DNA of 64,000 nt from assembly GCF_963667735.1 (NCBI RefSeq), contig NZ_OY763919.1:1241539-1305538 (forward strand), given 5' to 3'. Shown one piece after another: positions 17,025-25,504 of this stretch (the first letter of the stretch is position 1; each line of letters starts with the position of its first letter). The notes beneath the pieces are model-generated. The model did not search any database, was not told the origin of the DNA, and saw only the letters and a program-made list of their open reading frames with translations. This DNA comes from an uncultured Methanoregula sp. (GTDB taxonomy: Archaea; Halobacteriota; Methanomicrobia; Methanomicrobiales; Methanospirillaceae). The position numbers and the translations under genes are program-made.

Positions 17025-17363
17025 ATGACTGCTCATATTCACCATCTCTTCAACCGGCATGACCGGCAGTACTGCTTCTTCTCGCTCCCGGGACATGATG
17101 ACGTATTCCTCTATTTTTCGCATACGGAAAAACCGCTCCGGTCCCTGGTATATGGCAGGGGCTTTTTGGAAAAACTGCCGGAACTTCTCGAAAACGAGAA
17201 TCTCTGCATCGAATGCGGCCTCGGGCTCGCAATCGCCGGGGGAATAGCCCTTGACGGGGAAGATATCGTAGATCAAGGCTGCTCCGCCGAGGAGGCAAAC
17301 ACGGTTCTCCTCCTGCTTGCGGAGCACCTTAACGACCGGGGCTCGTGGATAGAGCGGTTCTAA
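17025..17363 (+). CDS. Unrecognised 112-residue protein in the sulfur cluster
   Basis: The ATG at 17025 follows an AGGAAAGGAG stretch and is ten bases after the preceding stop; an upstream in-frame start would overlap the previous gene. The protein is acidic, with FFSLPGHDDVFLYF, then an ECGLGLAIAGGIALDGEDIVDQG segment that may form a small alpha/beta domain. I do not recognise it. It sits in one probable operon with the sulfur-relay genes and the activator ATPase downstream. Confidence 0.6.
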   Translation: MTAHIHHLFNRHDRQYCFFSLPGHDDVFLYFSHTEKPLRSLVYGRGFLEKLPELLENENLCIECGLGLAIAGGIALDGEDIVDQGCSAEEANTVLLLLAEHLNDRGSWIERF

Positions 17364-17396
17364 AAACAATTGCGCGGATATCTTCATGGAGAATGT

Positions 17397-18188
17397 ATGA
17401 ACACAGAGACCGGACCCGTTGCAGGTATTGACCTCGGGTCGACCACGATCAAACTCGTGATCTGGGATGGCAGGAAGTACATGGCCCGGATACGGGACGC
17501 ATCCTGGAACCCGCGGGAGGTTGCAACCGCCCTGCTCGAATCGGCAGCTACCGAGGCAGGTCTTGAAAGCCCGCCGCGAGTGATCGCAACAACAGGATAC
17601 GGGCGCCGGACCATGGCGGGAACCATGTATACCTATACGGAGATAGCCAGCCATGCCAAAGGGGCGTCCCATCTCCTGCCCGGGTGCCGGTTCGTGATCG
17701 ATATCGGGGGCCAGGATGCAAAAGGGATCCGGCTTTCGCAAAAAGGCGATGTGGAAGACTTCGTGATGAACGACAAGTGCGCTGCGGGAACCGGGCGGTT
17801 TCTCTCCACCATGGGGCTGGCCCTCGGGGTGCCTGTGGACAAACTCTCGCACTATGCGGACGGCACCGAACCGCACCGGATCAATGCCATGTGTACGGTA
17901 TTCGCCGAGTCCGAAGTCATCAGCCTTGTCAATCACGGGATCCCGCGGAATGCAATCATTGCCGGTCTCCATGCCTCGATAGCCCGGAGGACTGCATCTA
18001 TGGTCTCGCCGCTCCATCCGGCCGAGCCGCTCGCTTTTACCGGCGGGGTTTCGCAGAACCGTGACATAGCAAGAAGACTGGAAAAGGAACTCGGGCTTGT
18101 GGTTACGGTCCCCCGGGATGCCGTATTTGCCGGGGCGCTCGGGGCTGCACTGCTTGCGTGGGAGAAGCGGGAATCTCCCGAACCCTAA
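17397..18188 (+). CDS. Activator ATPase of 2-hydroxyacyl-CoA dehydratase / double-cubane protein family
   Basis: The 263-residue protein is an ASKHA-fold ATPase of the BadF/HgdC/YjiL type. GIDLGSTTIKLVIWD is the phosphate-1 loop and FVIDIGGQDAKGI the second. The Cys residues in NDKCAAGTGRFL and MCTVFAESE would bind one [4Fe-4S] cluster between the two subunits of a dimer. Such activators use ATP hydrolysis to push electrons at low potential into a partner. GGAG five bases upstream fixes the ATG at 17397. The partner gene is convergent, ending only ten bases away. Confidence 0.87.
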   Translation: MNTETGPVAGIDLGSTTIKLVIWDGRKYMARIRDASWNPREVATALLESAATEAGLESPPRVIATTGYGRRTMAGTMYTYTEIASHAKGASHLLPGCRFVIDIGGQDAKGIRLSQKGDVEDFVMNDKCAAGTGRFLSTMGLALGVPVDKLSHYADGTEPHRINAMCTVFAESEVISLVNHGIPRNAIIAGLHASIARRTASMVSPLHPAEPLAFTGGVSQNRDIARRLEKELGLVVTVPRDAVFAGALGAALLAWEKRESPEP

Positions 18189-18198
18189 AGAAAAAAAG

Positions 18199-19353
18199 TT
18201 AGTGTTTCTTTGAGACCATCTCGAGGAATGCCTCGATACGGGTCCTGATCTGGCCGGCATCGCCCTGCGAGTAGTCGGTCTCGATCTGGAGGAGGGGCAC
18301 ATTCCCGTGCTTTGAGAGATACTCCTTGAGGACACGGGATTCCACGTTGTACGTGTGGCAGCCGACCCAGGTGATATCGACAACGCCGTCAGCATGATAC
18401 TCTTTTGCAAGTTTTGCAAGGAGTTCGAGCCTGCCGGTATTCGGGCTCATGCAGGAGCAGGGGGTCTCCAGGTACTTGTCGGCAATTGCGTCGAGCGGGG
18501 AACCGGCTGTGGCAACATCGTGGAGATACTGCTTCATGCCGGAGCAGTTCTCGATGTACACGATTGCAGCGCCGGACTCCTCAATGATCTTCAGGACCTT
18601 CTCGGCACCGACACCCGTAGGAACACCGGTCACGATGATCCGCTTTGCGGTCTTCGGCATTGCTCCCTCGCCCTTGGCCTTCATGGCTTTGAGTTCCGTG
18701 ATCAGGTCCTTGAGCTGCTGGTTGAATGCAGCCCGGTCGAACGTGAAGTTGCGGGCCCACATCACCTTGAGCAGGTCCAGGCCGGACAACGGGGCGGGAA
18801 TCGCCGTATTCATGTGGGCAAGCTCCCTCATGAGTGCCCGCTGCTCGTTGAGCTCCTTGATCGCAGACTTCATCTTCTCATCGGTGATCTTGACACCAAG
18901 GCGTTTCTCGATCTCGGTCTTGCACCGGGCAACTTCCGAGCGCCAGTACTGCTTCTGGGTCTCGCCTTTTGCACTCTGGGGTACTTCAAGGACAACGGTC
19001 GGCTTGAAGGTCTCCATCAGCTCGAACATCTTCTTCTTGCCATCGCAGGTTGTCTCGCCGATGATGAACTCGGAGTTGTTGAAGAACGCACATTTCTCGG
19101 TGATCGCAAACCCGTAGCTCGACTTGATGAGCGGGCAGAAGTTCCGCGGGAGGTACTTCTCGCCGTCTGCGATGGGCTCTTCCTTGGTTGCACAGAGGGT
19201 CACCGGTACCGCGTCGGCTGCCACGATGAGTTCCTGTGGCGCAAACACGCAGTAGAATCCTACGAACTTTTTGCCCTGGTCGCGTACGCTCTTGATCGCT
19301 GCCGATGCATTCGGTATCACCGAATCGAAATAGGTCATTTTCTCTGCTCTCAT
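18199..19353 (-). CDS. HgdB-like / double-cubane cluster protein
   Basis: The 384-residue protein matches the HgdB/FldC-like component family, closest by pattern to stand-alone double-cubane cluster proteins (YjiM type). Cysteines lie in FYCVFAPQE (about 34), ETTCDGKKKMFE (about 100), NCSGMKQYL (about 272), SCMSPNTGR (about 298) and VGCHTYN (about 333). With the convergent activator ATPase it would perform ATP-driven, very low-potential reductions of small substrates. The classical two-subunit dehydratase needs a second subunit, absent here, which favours the single-subunit reductase type. The natural substrate is unknown. Confidence 0.82.
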   Translation of the reverse strand: MRAEKMTYFDSVIPNASAAIKSVRDQGKKFVGFYCVFAPQELIVAADAVPVTLCATKEEPIADGEKYLPRNFCPLIKSSYGFAITEKCAFFNNSEFIIGETTCDGKKKMFELMETFKPTVVLEVPQSAKGETQKQYWRSEVARCKTEIEKRLGVKITDEKMKSAIKELNEQRALMRELAHMNTAIPAPLSGLDLLKVMWARNFTFDRAAFNQQLKDLITELKAMKAKGEGAMPKTAKRIIVTGVPTGVGAEKVLKIIEESGAAIVYIENCSGMKQYLHDVATAGSPLDAIADKYLETPCSCMSPNTGRLELLAKLAKEYHADGVVDITWVGCHTYNVESRVLKEYLSKHGNVPLLQIETDYSQGDAGQIRTRIEAFLEMVSKKH

Positions 19354-19370
19354 GATGAATCAATCCATTG

Positions 19371-19862
19371 TTATATCGATCTGTCTGGACCGGATATTCC
19401 TTTGGGAGTGTCCAGTTCCCGCAGGATGATCGTTGCCGTTTCTTCTGCCACTTCACCGGTAAATGCAATGCATTGCCGCATATGCTCAGGGGACTTCAGG
19501 ACCATACCATGCGTCAGGGTACGGCAGCACAGGCAGCCGTGCCGGTGGACGAACAGCATATGCAGTTCCCGTGAAAGCGCCAGGCACCGGTCAATGCAGG
19601 GGTCCTTGGGAGTGCTCCGGCCAAAGACCATGCCGAGGGCCATCACGCCCCCGGTCACCGCCCCGCAGGCACAGCCCGAACTGCCGATACCGATCGGGAA
19701 GCCGGATGCAAGCCTGACGATCTCATCCGGATAGCCCAGCCTGAATTCATCGTTGATGGTCCGGACGATCGCCTCCGAGCAGTAAAACTGCCCGGACCGG
19801 TAATATTCCTCGGCGATCTTTCGGATCCTGGCCGGATCGACCGGGACCTTGAGTTCCTGCAT
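19371..19862 (-). CDS. C_GCAxxG_C_C family redox protein
   Basis: The start at 19862 avoids overlap with the OsmC gene; a longer reading begins inside it. The 163-residue protein has the family's cysteine array: FYCSEAI (about 28), GSSGCACGAVTGG (about 60), KDPCIDRCLALS (about 88) and HGCLCCRTL (about 110). Homologs accompany redox and sulfur enzymes, but the activity is not established. It lies between the HgdB-like gene (17-base gap) and OsmC (22-base gap), so the three minus-strand genes probably form one operon ending at the HgdB-like gene. Confidence 0.8.
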   Translation of the reverse strand: MQELKVPVDPARIRKIAEEYYRSGQFYCSEAIVRTINDEFRLGYPDEIVRLASGFPIGIGSSGCACGAVTGGVMALGMVFGRSTPKDPCIDRCLALSRELHMLFVHRHGCLCCRTLTHGMVLKSPEHMRQCIAFTGEVAEETATIILRELDTPKGISGPDRSI

Positions 19863-19884
19863 CGTGATGCACCCGGGATACGCC

Positions 19885-20409
19885 TTATTTCTGGAGCCGG
19901 ACTTCAGCCTTGAGCGGGATTGCATGCTGGATGGTGAACATGCCCATGCACCGCTTGAGGGCATATTCTTTGAGATCCTGGATCTGGGCATCAGTCACGC
20001 TGCCCTTCACGTCCATGAAGACCCGGTAGCCGGTGATCAGGGGGTTGCTGCCGAGATCGAACTGGGCGGTGTAATCGAGATCCGCCTCCACCCGGGTCTT
20101 GACCGAAGTGAGCACAAGGTTCCTCATGGCTGCTTCGGTGACAAAGGTGCTGGAGTAACAGGCAGCGAACCAGAAGAGACCAAAGGCCATCGGGCCGGGC
20201 CGGGAGGCCGGGCCGGCGAAGTTCGGGTGGCTGGATTCCATCGTGTAGGTGCCGTCCTTCACCTTGACGGTTGACCGGAACTGGGGGCCGCCGGCTTCGA
20301 AGAGCCAGTCCCCCTCGATCTTCGCGGTGAACTTTGCTTCCTTGGGATCCGCTTGGATCTCCTTCTTGTATTGCTTCACCTGTGCGGTGTCGATGTTGTT
20401 GATGCTCAT
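19885..20409 (-). CDS. OsmC-like family protein
   Basis: The 174-residue protein shows the OsmC/Ohr-like layout: an N-terminal beta sheet (FTAKIEGDWLFEAGG), a central helix with an active-site cysteine in GLFWFAACYSSTFVTEAAM near residue 84, and a strand-helix end with a second Cys in LKRCMGMF (about 153). Family members reduce organic peroxides or handle persulfides by two cysteines. It leads the minus-strand operon facing the promoter region at 20410-20744. The sulfur-trafficking surroundings favour a thiol-linked role. Confidence 0.78.
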   Translation of the reverse strand: MSINNIDTAQVKQYKKEIQADPKEAKFTAKIEGDWLFEAGGPQFRSTVKVKDGTYTMESSHPNFAGPASRPGPMAFGLFWFAACYSSTFVTEAAMRNLVLTSVKTRVEADLDYTAQFDLGSNPLITGYRVFMDVKGSVTDAQIQDLKEYALKRCMGMFTIQHAIPLKAEVRLQK

Positions 20410-20744
20410 TTTGTTAACTCCATTGAATTATTGGAATGAAGAGTAAAAATAATTTATTAAATCGAAACGATTAGCGGTGAAAGAGGCTTTTACTCAGGAG
20501 CCCTGATCGAAGTGAATGGGCCTGATGCGAGCGGGTTGCGGGGCGTCTTTTTGGGGAACTGCAATCCCTGCCATATCCTTCCGATACACTTATTTTATGA
20601 CGTGAAGTTACGGCTCTGCTACCATACTCATGGGTGGGTATCCACCGAATTTAATAGACATCAATTTCGAATTCAAAAGGTTTATTAATTTCAGTAAACT
20701 AATGATCGATCTATACAAAACATATTAACTTTAGTCTCGATGTG
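20410..20744. promoter_or_regulatory. Divergent promoter region, OsmC operon versus Fwd operon 2
   Basis: These 335 bases hold no gene. AT-rich blocks lie next to each gene start: about 20425-20460 for the minus-strand operon and about 20675-20735 for the plus strand, where TTTATTAATT and CTATACAAAA are TATA candidates. Unlike the Fwd 1 leader it lacks the multiple TGTTAA elements, so the two Fwd operons are probably regulated differently. Confidence 0.4.
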
Positions 20745-21014
20745 ATGTGCATGGCGTTTTCAGTACATGTAAACATGAACCGGTGCACCGGGTGTGGGAT
20801 CTGCGTGGTTGCCTGCCCGGTCAATGCCCTTGAGCTTCATACGCTTGAGCCGGTAACGAACGAAAAGATCTATTACGTCAAGGACGGGAAATCGATCAAC
20901 CTTGATGCAAAGACGGAACTTTGTGCCGGCTGCGGCGTGTGTGTGGATGCATGCCCGTACAAAGTGATCACCCTTTCAGGAAGGGGAGATACCAGCGCGA
21001 TGGTACACCAGTAA
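20745..21014 (+). CDS. fwdG: Ferredoxin-type subunit of formylmethanofuran dehydrogenase (copy 2)
   Basis: The 89-residue paralog of the first ferredoxin subunit has two [4Fe-4S] motifs (CTGCGICVVACP and CAGCGVCVDACP). Sequence from the GTGAT before the start through the first 15 codons is nearly identical to copy 1, while later codons diverge. ATG at 20751 is the alternative start. It opens operon 2 and lies 16 bases before fwdD. Confidence 0.82.
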   Translation: MCMAFSVHVNMNRCTGCGICVVACPVNALELHTLEPVTNEKIYYVKDGKSINLDAKTELCAGCGVCVDACPYKVITLSGRGDTSAMVHQ

Positions 21015-21030
21015 CCCGGGAGATCCACGT

Positions 21031-21444
21031 ATGTCAAAAATTCACTTGAACATGATCACCCAGCGCTCCATCGAGGAAGGCGCTGCCATGGAGAAGGGCA
21101 AGACCAATCCCGATTACTTCGATGCCTGCTCCATCTGCGAGATGCACGAGGACGACATGAAGAAAGCCGGTATCTGGAAGAACACCAATGTCCGGGTCAC
21201 CAGCGAATGCGGCACGGTGATTGTGAAGGCTATCCACGCAACCCAGTACGTGCCTCCGGGCCTTGCCCACATCCGGCAGGGCGTCTGGGCCAACCAGGTT
21301 GTCCCGCCCCGGACCCAGTCCACCGGCACCCCGCAGTACAGCGGCTTCCCGGTCACGATCGAACCAGCTCCAGAAGAGAAACTCAAAACTGCCCTTGAGC
21401 TCGTGCAGGGCGCTGTCGGGCTCTGGCAGGGAGGGAAGATATAA
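21031..21444 (+). CDS. fwdD: Formylmethanofuran dehydrogenase subunit D (copy 2)
   Basis: The 137-residue paralog of copy 1 keeps LNMITQRSIEEGAAMEKGK, GIWKNTNVRVTSECGTVIVKAI and GLAHIRQGVWANQVVP, the pterin-binding barrel pattern. Its stop overlaps the fwdB ATG by one base (TAATG), tighter coupling than in operon 1. Confidence 0.9.
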   Translation: MSKIHLNMITQRSIEEGAAMEKGKTNPDYFDACSICEMHEDDMKKAGIWKNTNVRVTSECGTVIVKAIHATQYVPPGLAHIRQGVWANQVVPPRTQSTGTPQYSGFPVTIEPAPEEKLKTALELVQGAVGLWQGGKI

Positions 21445-22820
21445 TGCCCAAGCTGATCAAAGGCGTCGGATGCCCGTACTGCGGTTCATCCTGCGACGAT
21501 ATCGAAGTGCTCGTCTCCGATGACGAGACGAAAGTCCTTGAAGTGCACAATGCCTGCATCATCGGGACCAACCTGTTCCACCATGCAAACGACCCCACCC
21601 GGCCCCGGCTCCCGCGCAAGCGCCAGCCCGACGGCACCATGAAGGAGATCCCTTATGACGAGGCGATCGACTGGATGGCAAAGACCATGCTCGCGGCCAA
21701 GAAGCCCTTAATCTATGGCTTCGGCTCAACCAACTGCGAAGGCATGAGCGCCGTAGGCCGGATTGCAGAGAAGTCCGGCGCCGTGCTCGACAACTGTGCA
21801 ACCATCTGCCACGGTCCCTCGTTCCTTGCCATCTTCGACAACGGGTACCCGAGCTGCACCCTTGGCGAGGCCAAGAACCGGGCCGACGTCGTGGTCTTCT
21901 GGGGCTGCAACCCGATGCACGCCCACCCCCGCCACACCTCCCGGTACTCGATCTTCCCGCGTGGCTACTTCACCCAGAAGGGCCAGATGCAGAGGACCGT
22001 CCTCTGTATCGACCCGCGTGAGACCGATACCGCGAAACTCGCTGACCACCACCTGATGCTCGACCAGGGCCACGACTACGAGCTCTTCAATGCATTCCGG
22101 ACCGTGCTCAAAGGCCACGACATCCCCGATGTAGTTGCCGGGATTCCGAAAGAGAAGATCAAGCAGTCGGTCGAGATCATGAAGAAGGCCAAGTTCTGCA
22201 TGATCTTCTTCGGCATGGGCTGCACGCACAGTGACGGACGCAACCACAATGTCGACCATGCGATCAGCCTGACCCGCGACCTCAACGAGCACACCAAGTG
22301 CTCGATCATGGCCATGCGGGGCCACTACAATATCGCCGGTCCCGGCCAGGTCTGGGCCTGGCAGTTCGGCTTCCCGTACTGCATTGACCTCTCCAAGGGA
22401 ACCCATGCCCACATGAACCCGGGCGAGACCAGCTCCGTCGACCTTGCCATGAGAGACGAAGTGGACTGCTTTGTCAATGTCGGAGCCGATGCCGGCGCCC
22501 ACTTCCCGATCCAGCCGGTCCAGCACCTGAAGAAGCACCCGTTCATCACCATCGACCCGAACTTCAACATGGCAAGCGAGATCTCGGATCTCCACATCCC
22601 GGTCCGGATTGCCGGTGTGGACGAGCCGGGCGTTGTCTACCGTATGGACAATGTCCCGATCCAGTTCAAGGCAGTGCTCAAGGGGCTCCCGGGCGTACCG
22701 AGCGACGAGGAACTCTTCAACAGGGTCTACGAACGCATGTGCGAGCTTACGGGCACCAAGCCCATCTGGCTTGCAGCAAAGGAAGACCGGAGATACCCCG
22801 AGTCTGAGGCGGTGATCTGA
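21444..22820 (+). CDS. fwdB: Formylmethanofuran dehydrogenase catalytic subunit B (copy 2)
   Basis: The 458-residue protein has the same landmarks at the same positions as copy 1: C10, C13, C17 and C38 for the [4Fe-4S] cluster and Cys122 (NCATICHGPS) as metal ligand, again Cys rather than selenocysteine. GMGCTHSDGRNHN and DAGAHFPIQ are conserved active-site segments. It is 18 residues longer than copy 1 at the C-terminus. One isoform may be molybdenum- and the other tungsten-dependent, as in other methanogens, but the sequence alone does not decide which. Confidence 0.93.
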   Translation: MPKLIKGVGCPYCGSSCDDIEVLVSDDETKVLEVHNACIIGTNLFHHANDPTRPRLPRKRQPDGTMKEIPYDEAIDWMAKTMLAAKKPLIYGFGSTNCEGMSAVGRIAEKSGAVLDNCATICHGPSFLAIFDNGYPSCTLGEAKNRADVVVFWGCNPMHAHPRHTSRYSIFPRGYFTQKGQMQRTVLCIDPRETDTAKLADHHLMLDQGHDYELFNAFRTVLKGHDIPDVVAGIPKEKIKQSVEIMKKAKFCMIFFGMGCTHSDGRNHNVDHAISLTRDLNEHTKCSIMAMRGHYNIAGPGQVWAWQFGFPYCIDLSKGTHAHMNPGETSSVDLAMRDEVDCFVNVGADAGAHFPIQPVQHLKKHPFITIDPNFNMASEISDLHIPVRIAGVDEPGVVYRMDNVPIQFKAVLKGLPGVPSDEELFNRVYERMCELTGTKPIWLAAKEDRRYPESEAVI

Positions 22821-22821
22821 G

Positions 22822-24552
22822 ATGTCATCAGGAGAATTCATCGTAAAGGGCGGGTTTGTCATCGACCCGACCCGGAAGATCGATGGCGATGTCGGCGACG
22901 TTGCCATCAAGGACGGCAAGATTGTCGAGAAGGTTGGCTCCTCTGCAAAAGTCATCGACGCAAAGGGCAAGATCGTCATGGCCGGTGGCGTGGATATCCA
23001 CTCCCATGTTGCCGGTCCCAAGGTCAATGCCGGCCGCCTGATGCGCCCGGAAGACAAACTCCGATCAGGAGTCTGCCTGAGCGGGATGGCACAGAAAAAC
23101 GGTTACCGCATGGAGTCCGGCTTCTCGATCCCCTCGGTATTCAAGACCGGGTACGAGTATGCCCGGATGGGATACTCCTTTGTTATGGAAGCCGCCATGC
23201 CCCCGCTCCTCGCCCCCCACGTGCACGAGGAGATCCACGACACCCCCATCATTGATGAAGCGGCACTGCCGGTCTTTGCCAACAACTGGTTCGTCATGGA
23301 CTACCTGAGGCAGGGCGAAGTCGAGAACACGGCAGCCTACATTGCCTGGCTCCTCAAGGCCACAAAAGGCTATGGCATCAAGCTCGTCAACCCCGGCGGC
23401 ACTGCTGCCTGGGCATGGGGTCTCAACTGCTTAAGCCTCAACGACTCGGTTCCGTTCTTCGAGATCACGCCTGGCGAGATCATCAAGGGCCTCATCGAGG
23501 CAAACGAGTACCTCGGCCTCCCGCACTCCATCCACCTCCACCAGAACAATCTCGGCAACCCCGGCAACTACCCGGACACCATCGAAGCCCTCAAACTCGC
23601 CGAAGGTGTCGAGACTAAGAACAAGTTCGGCCGTGAATCGGTCCTGCACTCCACCCACCTCCAGTTCCACTCGTACGGCGGGGAAGGCTGGAAGGACTTC
23701 TGCTCCAAGTCAAAGGAAGTCATGGACTACATCAACAAGCAGAAGAACATCACCTTCGATCTCGGCTGCGTAACGCTGGACGAGACCACAACCATGACCG
23801 CGGACGGCCCGTTCGAGCACCACCTCCACGGCCTCAACCACCTCAAGTGGACCAATGTCGATGTCGAGATGGAGACTGCCGCAGGTATCGTCCCCTACAT
23901 CTATGACAAGGACGTCCTGCCCAATGCAATCCAGTGGGCAACCGGTCTGGAACTCGCCCTCTTTGCAAAGGACATGAACCGCTGCTTCCTCACCACCGAC
24001 CACCCGAACGCAGGACCGTTCACAAGGTACCCCCGCATCATCAAGTGGCTCATGAGCAAGAAGGCCCGCGAGGCAACCCTTGCCTCCATGAAGAACACCG
24101 ACAAGGTCATCAATGCAACTTATATCCACGGAATCGATCGCGAACTCTCGCTCTACGAGATCGCCCAGATGACCCGGTCCGGCCCGGCGAGGAGCCTCGG
24201 CCTCTCCAGCACCTACGGAGGTCTCGCACCCGGCATGAACGGGGATGTGTCAATCTTCGACCTCAACTACAAGAACCTGCCAAGCGATGCCGAGAAGATC
24301 GAGACTGCATTCCAGCGGGCAGTCTGCTTCATCAAGGATGGCGAGATCGTTGTCAAGGATGGCGAAGTTGTCAGCCACGGCCACAAGAAGACGGTCTGGG
24401 TCAAGGTCAAGATGCCCGAGAACCCGCAGGTCACCCGGGATGTCAGCCAGGCATTCCACCAGGGAACCTACACGGTCGATATCAGCAACTACCCGGTCCG
24501 GGAATACCTTGCCCCGCACCAGTCTGTCATTGACGTGAATGTGGAGGCCTGA
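22822..24552 (+). CDS. fwdA: Formylmethanofuran dehydrogenase subunit A (copy 2)
   Basis: The 576-residue amidohydrolase subunit keeps the metal motif DIHSHVAGP (His60, His62), LHLHQNNLGNPGN, HSTHLQFHSY and TTDHPNAGPFTRYP. Compared with copy 1 it carries a few extra residues around 75-95 (LRSGVCLSGMAQKNGYRMESG), a surface loop difference. It begins one base after the fwdB stop. Confidence 0.93.
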   Translation: MSSGEFIVKGGFVIDPTRKIDGDVGDVAIKDGKIVEKVGSSAKVIDAKGKIVMAGGVDIHSHVAGPKVNAGRLMRPEDKLRSGVCLSGMAQKNGYRMESGFSIPSVFKTGYEYARMGYSFVMEAAMPPLLAPHVHEEIHDTPIIDEAALPVFANNWFVMDYLRQGEVENTAAYIAWLLKATKGYGIKLVNPGGTAAWAWGLNCLSLNDSVPFFEITPGEIIKGLIEANEYLGLPHSIHLHQNNLGNPGNYPDTIEALKLAEGVETKNKFGRESVLHSTHLQFHSYGGEGWKDFCSKSKEVMDYINKQKNITFDLGCVTLDETTTMTADGPFEHHLHGLNHLKWTNVDVEMETAAGIVPYIYDKDVLPNAIQWATGLELALFAKDMNRCFLTTDHPNAGPFTRYPRIIKWLMSKKAREATLASMKNTDKVINATYIHGIDRELSLYEIAQMTRSGPARSLGLSSTYGGLAPGMNGDVSIFDLNYKNLPSDAEKIETAFQRAVCFIKDGEIVVKDGEVVSHGHKKTVWVKVKMPENPQVTRDVSQAFHQGTYTVDISNYPVREYLAPHQSVIDVNVEA

Positions 24553-24558
24553 GGGATC

Positions 24559-25365
24559 ATGGCAACGGTAACATTAAAACCCATCAAGGTCCCCGAACTC
24601 ATGTTCGAGGGCTACAGCATCACCCCCGATGCATTCGCAGGAAAGACAGCAAAGGAGATCTCAGAGCTCCCGGGACACGAAGGCAAGTTCGTCTTAAAAC
24701 TCGGGGACTTCTTCACGGTCACCGGTGATGCAGGTGCAACCGCAGCAGAAACCGATATCGTGATCACCGGTGACTGCTCCCGTGTCAAGTATATCGGCTC
24801 CAAGATGACTGCAGGATCGGTCACCGTCAACGGCAATGCCGACATGTATGTCGGCGGCTGGATGAAGGGCGGCAGGATCCACATCAAGGGGAACGTGGAC
24901 TCGTTCACCGGGATCCAGATGCAGGGCGGGGAGCTCCTCGTTGACGGCGATGCCAAGAACCATGTCGGCTGCGCCTACCGCGGTGACTGGAGAGGCATGA
25001 AAGGCGGCCTCATCCGGATCAAGGGCAGTGCCGGCAATGATATCGGTACTGCCATGCTCGGCGGGACCATCATCATCGAGAAGGATGCGTTCATCCACGT
25101 CTCCACCCATGCCGAGGGCGGAACCGTCATCATCAAGGGTGATGTCGAGGGACGCGTCGGCGGCCAGATGGTCAAGGGCGAGATGTACGTGCTCGGCAAG
25201 ATCAAGTTCATGCTGCCCGGGTACCAGAAGGTCGGCACGGTCGAGAAGGAAGTCGATGGTGGCAAATATACCTTCGATCACTACATCGGCGACCTTGGAG
25301 AACGCCACGGGAAGAGCAAGGGTCAGATCGTGTACGCGAATCTGTACCTGAAAGCGGCGGCATGA
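24559..25365 (+). CDS. fwdC: Formylmethanofuran dehydrogenase subunit C (copy 2)
   Basis: The 268-residue glycine-rich beta-helix subunit has rungs such as AGSVTVNGNADMYVGGWMKGG and GGTVIIKGDVEGRVGGQMVKG. It starts six bases after fwdA and ends operon 2. The rubredoxin-like gene found after fwdC in operon 1 has no counterpart here. Confidence 0.92.
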   Translation: MATVTLKPIKVPELMFEGYSITPDAFAGKTAKEISELPGHEGKFVLKLGDFFTVTGDAGATAAETDIVITGDCSRVKYIGSKMTAGSVTVNGNADMYVGGWMKGGRIHIKGNVDSFTGIQMQGGELLVDGDAKNHVGCAYRGDWRGMKGGLIRIKGSAGNDIGTAMLGGTIIIEKDAFIHVSTHAEGGTVIIKGDVEGRVGGQMVKGEMYVLGKIKFMLPGYQKVGTVEKEVDGGKYTFDHYIGDLGERHGKSKGQIVYANLYLKAAA

Positions 25366-25411
25366 ACTCCCCTTCGCATCACATCACCCCCGTCCGTAAA
25401 GGACAAACCTC

Positions 25412-25418
25412 TTTTTTT
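25412..25418 (+). terminator. T-run terminator of Fwd operon 2
   Basis: Seven T residues follow the fwdC stop by about 45 bases and precede an AT-rich promoter for the next gene. Confidence 0.45.
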
Positions 25419-25504
25419 CCAGCCGGTTCACCGGAACCGGAAGGACGGGAAATCCGAATGGATTTTTCGGACAACAACAAAATATCTCTTGCAGGTGTGA
25501 CCCT

